This document shows positions 1 through 8,144 of a DNA stretch of 64,000 nucleotides, piece by piece. Position 1 is the stretch's first letter. Each line of letters starts with the position of its first letter. A program made the position numbers and the translations under genes. A model generated the notes under the pieces. That model did not search any database. It was given only the letters and a program-made list of their open reading frames with translations, and had not been told where the DNA came from. This DNA comes from a virus, in the IMG/VR virus record IMGVR_UViG_3300010334_000023, positions 62,001-126,000 of that record; one strand, 5' to 3'.

Positions 1-29
1 ATAAATGCTCATAATTAGGAGTCATCTAC

Positions 30-68
30 ATGGCAAAAACACCTGCCGCAGAGGCACCCAGGGCATGA
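30..68 (+). CDS. 12-codon ORF, possible leader peptide or frameshifted gene start
   Basis: ATG at 30 follows a good Shine-Dalgarno (TAGGAG at 16-21) and encodes MAKTPAAEAPRA before a TGA. The start signals are strong but the ORF ends inside a hairpin (55-81), and a second, protein-like 29-codon frame opens at 70. It may be the intact start of a small virion gene broken by one frameshift, or a leader peptide. Function unknown. Confidence 0.25.
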   Translation: MAKTPAAEAPRA

Positions 69-81
69 CATGCCCTGGGTG
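55..81 (+). terminator. Perfect 11-bp hairpin, terminator-like
   Basis: CACCCAGGGCA pairs perfectly with TGCCCTGGGTG around the loop TGACA. Only a short T stretch follows (GTTTGG), so it is a weak terminator or a translational/frameshift structure overlapping the two small ORFs. Confidence 0.4.
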
Positions 82-159
82 TTTGGCAGTGGATACGATC
101 CCGGCTTGGCAATTGGCTGGGCTAGCATATGGACCAACGCATTAAACATCGGACCATGA
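70..159 (+). CDS. Possible 29-aa small protein or 3' part of a frameshifted gene
   Basis: ATG at 70 opens a 29-codon frame that ends with TGA at 157-159. Its peptide is rich in W, G and hydrophobic residues (GSGYDPG near residues 6-12, then IGWASIWTNALNIGP) and looks more protein-like than random. It lies +1 relative to the ORF at 30-68, so the two could be one small gene with a frameshift in the hairpin. AGGG lies about 8 nt upstream. No family recognised. Confidence 0.3.
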   Translation: MPWVFGSGYDPGLAIGWASIWTNALNIGP

Positions 160-165
160 TAAATA
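158..165 (+). promoter_or_regulatory. T4-type late promoter (GATAAATA)
   Basis: GATAAATA matches the T4 late -10 consensus (TATAAATA) in 7 of 8 bases. It lies 61 nt before the ATG of the virion gene at 227, which has its own AAGGAG Shine-Dalgarno. Confidence 0.6.
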
Positions 166-226
166 GGTATTGAAATGATTATGGGGCAACGGTGCCCCGT
201 AGGCTTAGAACGCCAAGGAGTTTACA

Positions 227-1339
227 ATGGGACGTCCCCTCAAGAAGAAATATTTTGGCAATGTCACTGCCAGCGGACAGGCAATCATAGGCAACGCATG
301 GATACAGGGCGACACAGTCGCACGTCCAAGCTGGATAGTAAAGCAGCTGACCAGCAGCAGCTATCAGTGGCTCAGTGTCAACGGACAGGGTCCAGCAACG
401 CCAGGCCAGTGCTATCTAGTCAACGGACCAATCACGGGTCCAGGACAGGCCAACATCGCAGTTTACCCATATGGCGGCGAAGGCGGCGGCGCAGTTGCTG
501 CCAATGCTAACCTAGGTGTGTACGCTGGCACTGTCATAGTGGCCAACACGGGTTCTGTCACACAGGATTACGGCGTGGGCAACGTGCTCAGCTTGACAGG
601 CGGCACATACACTGGCAACCAACAGGCCAACGTCACTGTAACCAGCGTCAAGGTCGCAGCTGACAACATATCCACAGCGGGCACACGTTACAGCGTGGGC
701 GACACACTGACCTTCAGTGGAGCAGGTTACAGCACTCCTGTGGTTTTGACAGTTAGCTCAGCCAATGGCACAGGTGGTATCACAGGCGTGAACATCACCA
801 ACGGCGGAGTTTACACCAGTGCTGCCTTGCCCGCAGATCCAGTGGCATCAACTTCCAACGTAGCAGCCAACGTGGATGCCAACGGTGCCACGTTCAATTT
901 TGTCTGGGGCATCAACGCATTCAGCGTGGCAAACATAGGCGACTACACCACACTGCCTGCCAATCCGGTCAGCCTCAGCGGTGGTGGTGGTACAGGCGCA
1001 ACCATCAACGTGACTTACCAAGTCAGCAGCGTACAGGTCACCAACGGTGGCAGCGGATTTGATCCCGGCAACGAAGCCAGCGTGACATTTGGCACAGGCA
1101 ACGCCACAGCAGTGGGTGTGGTCAACGCAGCCGGTTCTGTGACCAGTGTGACTGTGACCAGTGGCGGCAGCGGCTATGTGGCATGCCCCACAGTGTCTCT
1201 GAATCCAATCAGCACACCCACACTGGCTGCGGAGATATATGACAACACTGTCAAGAACTTCATTGGTCAGACTTGGAGTTGGTTGCCAAACGGCTATCAG
1301 TTGCCTGGTCCAACCTGGGCACACTTGAACACACAATAA
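227..1339 (+). CDS. Glycine-rich repeat virion structural protein (MGRP-KK family, copy 1)
   Basis: This 370-aa protein is rich in G, T, V, N and A. It carries degenerate beta-type repeats with a core like YSVGDTLTFSGAGY and GGTGATINV, the pattern of Gly-rich virion proteins in aquatic T4-like phages. It starts MGRPLKKKY and ends in a W-containing PGPTWAHLNTQ tail; both ends recur in the downstream 588-aa protein, so the two are paralogues. Start ATG at 227 follows AAGGAG about 8 nt upstream, and a late promoter lies at 158-165. Role in the virion (tail decoration or fibre-associated) is inferred from composition and late promoter. Related repeats are embedded in the sheath protein at 28.0-32.1 kb. 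Confidence 0.7.
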   Translation: MGRPLKKKYFGNVTASGQAIIGNAWIQGDTVARPSWIVKQLTSSSYQWLSVNGQGPATPGQCYLVNGPITGPGQANIAVYPYGGEGGGAVAANANLGVYAGTVIVANTGSVTQDYGVGNVLSLTGGTYTGNQQANVTVTSVKVAADNISTAGTRYSVGDTLTFSGAGYSTPVVLTVSSANGTGGITGVNITNGGVYTSAALPADPVASTSNVAANVDANGATFNFVWGINAFSVANIGDYTTLPANPVSLSGGGGTGATINVTYQVSSVQVTNGGSGFDPGNEASVTFGTGNATAVGVVNAAGSVTSVTVTSGGSGYVACPTVSLNPISTPTLAAEIYDNTVKNFIGQTWSWLPNGYQLPGPTWAHLNTQ

Positions 1340-1377
1340 CCCTTGCCTGCTGTTGTAGCTGGCAGACTCAGGCGATG

Positions 1378-1410
1378 CCCCCGGAGAACCTTAGCGATCC
1401 GGGGGTTTCG
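1378..1410 (+). terminator. Rho-independent terminator
   Basis: CCCCCGGA pairs with TCCGGGGG across a 12-nt loop and is followed by TTTCGTTT. It closes the transcript of the first Gly-rich virion gene. Confidence 0.75.
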
Positions 1411-1415
1411 TTTGG

Positions 1416-1422
1416 CTAAATA
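1416..1422 (+). promoter_or_regulatory. Late promoter (CTAAATA)
   Basis: CTAAATA lies directly after the upstream terminator and 29 nt before ATG 1452, with AGGAG (about 1439-1443) in between. This is the normal late-gene spacing in this window. Confidence 0.55.
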
Positions 1423-1451
1423 TCGCACGCATAGCCACTAGGAGATATCAC

Positions 1452-3218
1452 ATGGGCCGTCCCGTAAAGAAATCATACATGGGTCCGTATACCCTGCCAA
1501 ACGTAGTGCCTCAGAGCCAGGGATCGCTGATACAGGGCACAGCATGGTTCCCTGATCTCAACGGCACGGCACTGGCATTCCTTGACAAGCAAGTTGGACC
1601 AACCAGCTACCTGTTCCGCAACGCAGCCGACTACACCATGCTCAGTGGTCCTTGTGAACTGGTACCAGGTGACGTTACTGGACCAGGACAGGCCAGCGTG
1701 TTAGTGTACCCTTACCTTTACACCGATGCGTACGGCGCAGAAGCCTACGTGGCCAACATCAGCATCGCTTCAGTGACCGTGGACAATCCGGGCACTAGTG
1801 GATTCCTTGCTGGGAACTTCCTGGCCATCAACACGGGCATATATGCTGGGGGCGAAGGCATCGTGGAAGTGCTGAGATTCACAGGCACAAACTTCGCTGT
1901 GAGCGGTGGCAGCAGCTTTACCACCAGCAGCACCATAAGTTTCAATCTGGGCACAGGTGGCACCAATCCTCTACAGGCACAGGTAGACGTGACCACGGTT
2001 GATCTCAGCGGCGCTATCACTGGATTCAATGTCATAGTGACAGGCAGCAGCACTGGCACAGCCAGCACATCAGGAGGCAGCTTTGATGCCACCACAGGCG
2101 GCGGCACGGGCGCAGTGATCACATTTGATACCATCCTTGACAAGGCTCACCAAAACACCTATGGCAATCCTCTGTCCATAGCCAATGTGGGTTCATACAC
2201 AAAGCCAACTTCATATAATGCCGATATCTACTATCTCACAGGAGGTGGCGTTGGTGCCACCATCAACGTCAGCGCTTGGTTCAGCAACAGCATCGTGGTT
2301 TCATCAGGTGGCACAGGTTACAGCCAAATAGACCCGCCGCCTGTGCTGATATATGACCCATTCATGAGCGGTGTACAAACAGCCGTGGCCACTGTGAACG
2401 GCGGTGCCGTGACTGACATAGAATTCACCGGCACTCGTCGCACGTTCCCACAGAGTGAGCGCGGCGCACATGACAATGGTCGCATGTTCCCTGCTGTGGC
2501 AGTCGATCCACTGGCAGTGCCCACAGCAACTATCTCCAGCTACGGACCTGCCAGCTGGGATAATTCCTCTGATATCGTGAACGGCGGCAGTGCCTACACC
2601 CAGGGTGACACGCTCACGCTGGCAGGTGGCACCTACATTGGTGATCCTGCCACAATCTATATCAACTCAGTTGACGGAACTGGAGCCATAGGCACTTTCT
2701 ACTGGAACTATGCCACAGCTGAATACACAGCATTCCCTGCCAATCCAGTGAGCTTCACGGGCAGCACCGGCACAGGATTCCAGATCAACATCAACACCAA
2801 GCAATTGGCGCCATACAACATCACAGTGACCAATCCAGGTGGTGCTCCGGGATACAATGCTTGGGGACCAGAGGGTCCTCCAGTGTTTGTCACACCAAGC
2901 GGTCCGAACACTGGTCCAGAAGGTGCCATATTCTATCCAGTGGGCAGTCCTGACATAGGCATCACAGGCGTTACCACAGGTGGACCAGAAGGCCAAGTGG
3001 GTGTGTATTATGCCAACGCTGTAGTACAGATAGGGTTTGTACCGCTACAGAGTCCCAACAATCCGCTGCCACAGGCACAAAAGATCATGGACCGCACGGT
3101 TCTAACCTGGGACAACCAGATCTATTCATGGTACTTGATAAGTACCACCAACATCCTGCCAGACCCAACTTGGGCCTATCTCCAAACTGGTGGTCAGCAG
3201 ATACAAAATGGCGGTTAA
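1452..3218 (+). CDS. Glycine-rich repeat virion structural protein (MGRP-KK family, copy 2)
   Basis: This 588-aa paralogue of the upstream gene starts MGRPVKKSY. It contains more copies of the repeat (for example GSAYTQGDTLTLAGGTY near residue 378 and GGVGATINVSAW) and ends with a W-rich segment YSWYLIS followed by PDPTWAYLQTG, matching the end of copy 1. There are no enzyme motifs and no signal peptide. The family is seen as a structural protein in T4-like phages; the exact virion position is unknown. It is flanked by its own late promoter and a strong terminator, so it is an independent late transcription unit. The difference in repeat number (370 vs 588 aa) suggests growth by internal duplication. 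Confidence 0.7.
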   Translation: MGRPVKKSYMGPYTLPNVVPQSQGSLIQGTAWFPDLNGTALAFLDKQVGPTSYLFRNAADYTMLSGPCELVPGDVTGPGQASVLVYPYLYTDAYGAEAYVANISIASVTVDNPGTSGFLAGNFLAINTGIYAGGEGIVEVLRFTGTNFAVSGGSSFTTSSTISFNLGTGGTNPLQAQVDVTTVDLSGAITGFNVIVTGSSTGTASTSGGSFDATTGGGTGAVITFDTILDKAHQNTYGNPLSIANVGSYTKPTSYNADIYYLTGGGVGATINVSAWFSNSIVVSSGGTGYSQIDPPPVLIYDPFMSGVQTAVATVNGGAVTDIEFTGTRRTFPQSERGAHDNGRMFPAVAVDPLAVPTATISSYGPASWDNSSDIVNGGSAYTQGDTLTLAGGTYIGDPATIYINSVDGTGAIGTFYWNYATAEYTAFPANPVSFTGSTGTGFQININTKQLAPYNITVTNPGGAPGYNAWGPEGPPVFVTPSGPNTGPEGAIFYPVGSPDIGITGVTTGGPEGQVGVYYANAVVQIGFVPLQSPNNPLPQAQKIMDRTVLTWDNQIYSWYLISTTNILPDPTWAYLQTGGQQIQNGG

Positions 3219-3251
3219 CAGCCTAGCATACGCAATAGCCTATAGATGACA

Positions 3252-3277
3252 ACGCCGGCGCGAAGCCGGCGTTTTTG
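3252..3277 (+). terminator. Strong rho-independent terminator
   Basis: ACGCCGGC, loop GCGAA, GCCGGCGT then TTTTT. It lies between the convergent Gly-rich virion gene (+) and the glutaredoxin-like gene (-). Confidence 0.85.
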
Positions 3278-3301
3278 TATCTACTGTAGCGTAATGGTAT
3301 C

Positions 3302-3550
3302 TTAAGCCAGCTTTTCTTGCAGCGCCTTGAGACCGCAGATAACGCTAGCGTCGTCCATGACTGTGACAGGACCACGCTGCCATTTTGGAGCGATTGTCTT
3401 GAGATCTTCACTAGTGATCTCTGTAGCAGGATCAACTGTGCCCCAGTTTTTAACTGACTTTTCAGTGAACTCAATCTTCTTTTCTGTGAGCAGTGCCTTG
3501 GCACGGTCGCTGTAGGTGTCGTTCTTGAATGTGTAGATGGTAGTAGCCAT
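3302..3550 (-). CDS. Glutaredoxin-like protein lacking the CxxC active site
   Basis: The 82-aa product has a glutaredoxin layout: a beta strand (TIYTFKND), a helix (RAKALLTEKKIEF) and a late segment GPVTVMDDASVICGLKALQEKL matching the glutathione-binding and final-helix region. Where glutaredoxins carry CPYC this protein has NDTYSD, so it has no redox cysteines; one Cys remains near the C terminus. Start ATG 3550 is chosen over an upstream in-frame TTG because AGGAGG lies 7 nt before it. A late-type element at 3579-3585 lies 29 nt upstream. It may be a non-catalytic adaptor. Fold assignment is by pattern only. Confidence 0.55.
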   Translation of the reverse strand: MATTIYTFKNDTYSDRAKALLTEKKIEFTEKSVKNWGTVDPATEITSEDLKTIAPKWQRGPVTVMDDASVICGLKALQEKLA

Positions 3551-3578
3551 GATCAATCCTCCTGGATGGTTGCCGTCA

Positions 3579-3585
3579 TATTTAT
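3579..3585 (-). promoter_or_regulatory. Late promoter (ATAAATA)
   Basis: Minus-strand ATAAATA 28 nt upstream of the ATG at 3550, with the AGGAGG ribosome site in between. Confidence 0.55.
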
Positions 3586-3592
3586 TGCTGTG

Positions 3593-4102
3593 TCATATCA
3601 GCTTGCGGATATCAAGGCTTTCTGGGATCTTGCCTATGTCCTTGAGGAAGTATGCGCAGTAGGGTCCCTGCTTATCGCTCAGCGGCACTGCCAGCATGTG
3701 CCCGTTTTTCAGCTTGGGGAAGTACCACTTGACGTCTGGCCAGATGTTGATGATCTCCAGCTTGAGGAAGTTGGGCATGTATCCGTTGATGGGATTGTAA
3801 CAGAACACATCAAAGTCCTTGTCGTTGAGATAGATCAGTGGCATGATCTCCATCTCACCGCTGTCCTTGTCACCAATGATCACGCTCCAATCCAGAGGCA
3901 TCTGTAAGCTGAAGTTGCCTATGCGCAGATCCACGCAGGGGCTGTTGAAGCTTTCAAGGAATATCAGAGGTACAAAGTAGTAGTCAACGTTGCTTTGATC
4001 GCTGTAATCCAGCACACCAAAACGCACGTCGCCCACGTCGTCTGGTATCTGGTTTAGGTTATATGAGGTATTTTCCGTGGTCAGTATCTTCATATCACCC
4101 AT
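3593..4102 (-). CDS. Conserved-type phage protein of unknown function
   Basis: A 169-aa acidic, aromatic-rich soluble protein, probably a compact beta-rich domain (PLIFLESF, WSVIIGDKD, IMPLIYLNDKDFDVF, WYFPKLKNGHMLAVP). There are no membrane segments and no catalytic motif I recognise. It lies immediately downstream of uvsW with a 30-nt gap, so it is probably co-transcribed with it. The start is either ATG 4102 or the internal ATG at 4093 (MKILTTENT); neither has a strong ribosome site. Confidence 0.6.
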   Translation of the reverse strand: MGDMKILTTENTSYNLNQIPDDVGDVRFGVLDYSDQSNVDYYFVPLIFLESFNSPCVDLRIGNFSLQMPLDWSVIIGDKDSGEMEIMPLIYLNDKDFDVFCYNPINGYMPNFLKLEIINIWPDVKWYFPKLKNGHMLAVPLSDKQGPYCAYFLKDIGKIPESLDIRKLI

Positions 4103-4132
4103 ACTTAGTGATAGATTGACTGAAATGTAGGA

Positions 4133-5599
4133 TTATTCTACCGTGGTTCTGTCTACTTTTTCAATGGTGAAGTCGTATTTGGCCTGTGTGTAGAACTGCT
4201 TGCGCTTGGTCAGATGCTTGGCACTGAACTTACAGGTGCTGGTTAGATCCCAGATCTGCACGAAGTCCTTGTCTTCAGCCTTGCGCAGGCCACGACCAAT
4301 GCTCTGGATCACACGCACAAAGCTCTTGCCAGGTTCGAGCATGACCAGATTGAACAAGCGAGGCACGTTGATGCCAACGGCTGCCACGCCATAGGTAGCT
4401 ATCAACACCTGATCATCGCTGATAGCAATGTTGTCATACTCTTCCTTGCGGTCCTTGGTCTTAACTGCGCCGCTGATGAATGTGCTGCCTCGGATGTATT
4501 CTTCCAACATCTTGCCAGTTTCGATGCGATCAACCAACACCAGAGTATTACCGCTGTCCTTGATAGCACCAATCATCTTGGCCATCCACTTGATGCGATC
4601 AGTGTCAGTGGTGAGGAACTTGAGCTCTTCCTGGTAGTTGGTATATTTCACTGTCTCGCGAGTCTGTAGCACGTTCACGTGGCACTTAGCCAACACGCCG
4701 CGATCCTGTAGCTCATGCGCAAACAGATCGCCCACGTTGGGTCCTATGCTAGCCAAGAGACTGATCTGGTTCTCTTCTTCTTCGGGTATGGTACCAGTGA
4801 GGCCCCAGCGTATGGGAATGTGGCGGAAGTTGTTGGTCAGCAGCTTGGTCAGCACGTCTGCCTTGGCCATGTGTGCTTCGTCCACGATGATGCCCATGAG
4901 GTCACGCATGAATATCTCATGCTGATGATCATCCAGCGCATCCTTGCTCTTCTTGTCCAGCACGTTCAGGCTCTGCCATGTGCAGATGGTGTGCGTCCTA
5001 TCGTATTCCTTGCGATCACCGTAGAGCACGCCCACGTCCAACCCCAGATTTCTGTAGTCTATCTCAGTCTGCTCAACCAAGCTCTTGTTGGGCACGATCA
5101 CTATGCTGCGGCCATAGGGTTCAATCAATCCGCTGAGCGTAGCTGTGATCAGAGTCTTGCCTGCGCCTGTAGCAACCTGTTGAACTGCTTGTAGATTTTC
5201 CACGAATGTGTTGATTACATCCACCTGGTAGTCACGCAGCAATATCTGCTGTCCGGCACGCTCATGACCCTTGGGCCATACCTTGTGAGCATGTGCTTGA
5301 TCGGTAACCGTGTTCAAGCTCAGCTCATAGCGCAGCCGGTTGTCTTCTATCTCAAAGTCGTAGCCATGCTCCTGAAGGATTGGCAGCATGCGATCTAAGA
5401 GACTGAGATAGGTACGCCCTCCCAGAGTAGCAAAGCTCTTGGTTCCGTCCCAGCGGCCCAGCTTGTAGGCTGCGCTGTAGCGTGCGCCTGGTATGAAGTA
5501 TTTCACAGCGTTCACGCAGGCCTTGCGAGCAGCCAGATCGAGATTGTTCATCTTGATGTTGACTTCGTCTTCAATCTCTATCACACAGTGCTTGATCAT
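4133..5599 (-). CDS. uvsW: UvsW-like SF2 RNA-DNA/branch-migration helicase
   Basis: An SF2 helicase of 488 aa, close to T4 UvsW. The N-terminal part carries YKLGRWDGTK, matching the GNWDG element of the UvsW N-terminal domain. Walker A ATGAGKT lies near residues 143-149, DEAH near 240-243, LTGT near 267-270 and the QxxGRxxR-type motif (QSIGRGLRK) near 432-440. In T4, UvsW unwinds R-loops and branched recombination intermediates and helps the switch from origin- to recombination-dependent replication. The start is set at ATG 5599; a GTG frame extends 10 codons further upstream but adds nothing family-like. Confidence 0.92.
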   Translation of the reverse strand: MIKHCVIEIEDEVNIKMNNLDLAARKACVNAVKYFIPGARYSAAYKLGRWDGTKSFATLGGRTYLSLLDRMLPILQEHGYDFEIEDNRLRYELSLNTVTDQAHAHKVWPKGHERAGQQILLRDYQVDVINTFVENLQAVQQVATGAGKTLITATLSGLIEPYGRSIVIVPNKSLVEQTEIDYRNLGLDVGVLYGDRKEYDRTHTICTWQSLNVLDKKSKDALDDHQHEIFMRDLMGIIVDEAHMAKADVLTKLLTNNFRHIPIRWGLTGTIPEEEENQISLLASIGPNVGDLFAHELQDRGVLAKCHVNVLQTRETVKYTNYQEELKFLTTDTDRIKWMAKMIGAIKDSGNTLVLVDRIETGKMLEEYIRGSTFISGAVKTKDRKEEYDNIAISDDQVLIATYGVAAVGINVPRLFNLVMLEPGKSFVRVIQSIGRGLRKAEDKDFVQIWDLTSTCKFSAKHLTKRKQFYTQAKYDFTIEKVDRTTVE

Positions 5600-5636
5600 C
5601 TCACAGTATACCTCATAGCCTGCTATCACACAAGCA

Positions 5637-5662
5637 GAGAGGAGGGATCGCTCCCTCCTCTC
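5637..5662 (-). terminator. 11-bp hairpin after groEL
   Basis: GAGAGGAGGGA pairs perfectly with TCCCTCCTCTC around a 4-nt loop, 25 nt beyond the groEL stop. No U-run follows on the minus strand, so it may be a weak terminator or a 3'-end stabilising stem. Confidence 0.5.
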
Positions 5663-5687
5663 AGTATTTACAGCGATGTGAATCAGA

Positions 5688-7319
<1,632 letters not shown>

Positions 7320-7326
7320 TTACTCC

Positions 7327-7617
7327 TCAGTTTTCAATAACGGCAAAAAGTTCTTCTTCTTTGAGGACAAGTAGGTCTTGCCCGTCAATCTTGATCTGTG
7401 TGCCTGCATACTTGCCAAACAACACGCGATCATTCACGCTAACATCCAGCGGGATATAGTTGCCGCTATCATCCTTGGTCCCTTTGCCCACAGCAAGCAC
7501 TGTGCCCTGGTCAGGCTTCTCTGCTGCAGTGTCAGGGATGACGATGCCGCCCTTCGTGACAGTCTCGCTGTCCACGCGCTTCACTATGACCCGATTATTA
7601 AGCGGTCTCAGTTCCAT
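7327..7617 (-). CDS. groES: GroES co-chaperonin (10 kDa)
   Basis: A complete 96-aa GroES that starts [15 protein letters not shown] and contains the mobile loop ([18 protein letters not shown], residues 18-35) and the C-terminal strand [16 protein letters not shown]. It caps the GroEL ring. The start is ATG 7617, 7 nt after AAGGAG; the longer in-frame extension to 7650 would run into the CIRCE operator and is not used. It is the first gene of the groES-groEL operon, under the CIRCE element at 7644-7670. Phages usually carry the diverged gp31/CocO type; this one is of ordinary bacterial type. Confidence 0.96.
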   Translation of the reverse strand: MELRPLNNRVIVKRVDSETVTKGGIVIPDTAAEKPDQGTVLAVGKGTKDDSGNYIPLDVSVNDRVLFGKYAGTQIKIDGQDLLVLKEEELFAVIEN

Positions 7618-7643
7618 CGTAGTCTCCTTGGTTAAATGGAAAA

Positions 7644-7670
7644 TTAGCACTCCATCAGTGGCAGTGCTAA
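7644..7670. promoter_or_regulatory. CIRCE operator (HrcA-binding inverted repeat)
   Basis: TTAGCACTC, nine spacer bases, then CAGTGCTAA matches the CIRCE consensus (TTAGCACTC-N9-GAGTGCTAA) at 17 of 18 arm positions; the one mismatch is C at 7662. It lies 27-53 nt upstream of the groES start, just downstream of a sigma-70-type -10 box, where CIRCE sits in bacterial groESL operons. HrcA binds it as a repressor until heat or unfolded protein titrates GroEL. The phage chaperonin is therefore probably under host HrcA control. Confidence 0.88.
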
Positions 7671-7678
7671 CACCTCAT

Positions 7679-7707
7679 AATATAGTCGGAGAATCTACTG
7701 AAAGCAA
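7679..7707 (-). promoter_or_regulatory. Sigma-70-type promoter of groES-groEL
   Basis: On the minus strand TTGCTT (7702-7707), a 17-nt spacer, then TATATT (7679-7684). The -10 box matches TATAAT at 5 of 6 and the spacing is ideal. Transcription would begin at the edge of CIRCE. No NTAAATA late element is present, so this operon appears to use host-type promoter recognition. Confidence 0.65.
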
Positions 7708-8050
7708 GAGCCGGTTACGCGAGCGTCCACTCCTCCGGCGACCTTTATCGTAGGTCCGTTCACTGCCGCCTAATACCACCTGCTCACGCAGCTGGCGCTT
7801 ATCAAGCCTACGCACCCAGCGTCACGACCATGCCGTATAGTAGCGCCGTCAGGTCCCGGGACCTAGGCTGCTGTGCTGCTCCAGCATAGAAAAGCAGTCA
7901 GCCACTAGCTCGTCACCAGGCGTTACTCGATAGATGCGCTGGACGACTGGGCTCAAGGCCCGCGCTCCCGAGTTGCCAGCTGTGCGGACCCTGGGTGTTG
8001 ATCCTAGGCAGATTCCCATCAGCGGCAACTCTTCTGATGGCACACAGCTC
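7690..8050 (-). ncRNA. Large structured RNA candidate (HEARO/omega-RNA-like, no IscB nearby)
   Basis: This GC-richer interval of about 360 nt has no convincing protein but dense RNA structure on the minus strand. A domain closed by 7978-7984/8043-8049 (AGCTGTG/CACAGCT) contains hairpin 8016-8022/8034-8040. The loop of that hairpin (8024-8031, GGCAACTC on +) is perfectly complementary to 7970-7977 (GAGTTGCC), an 8-bp pseudoknot. Further stems are 7851-7864 (a perfect 14-bp palindrome), 7780-7791 (CTGC-GTGA-GCAG with a GNRA loop on the minus strand) and 7794-7799/7842-7847. Short patches (ATCTATCGAGTAACGCCTGG on the minus strand) recall IscB-associated omega/HEARO RNAs from memory only. The 3' end abuts the groES promoter. 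The class call is tentative; the structure is not. Confidence 0.55.
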
Positions 8051-8097
8051 AGCTATAGTTTATGCGGCTTGGATGCTATTAGCAATACAGAGACAAA

Positions 8098-8125
8098 GAC
8101 GCAGCCAGTTTGGCTGCGTCATGTT
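8098..8125 (-). terminator. Terminator of the AAA+ ATPase gene
   Basis: A 10-bp stem GACGCAGCCA/TGGCTGCGTC with loop GTT. On the minus strand it is followed by TTTGTCT; on the plus strand by ATGTTTGTTTT, so it could work both ways. It separates the ATPase gene from the structured RNA. Confidence 0.75.
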
Positions 8126-8144
8126 TGTTTTATGCTGTTGGATA

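Noticed and set aside
4715-5194. 159-codon plus-strand ORF antisense to uvsW
   Set aside because: Shadow of a well-supported helicase gene; His/Gln-rich composition typical of antisense frames.
7849-8043. 64-codon minus-strand ORF within the structured RNA region
   Set aside because: It is open by chance in GC-rich structured sequence, has no ribosome site, and its frame is broken further along the same structure; the pairing evidence is stronger for RNA.
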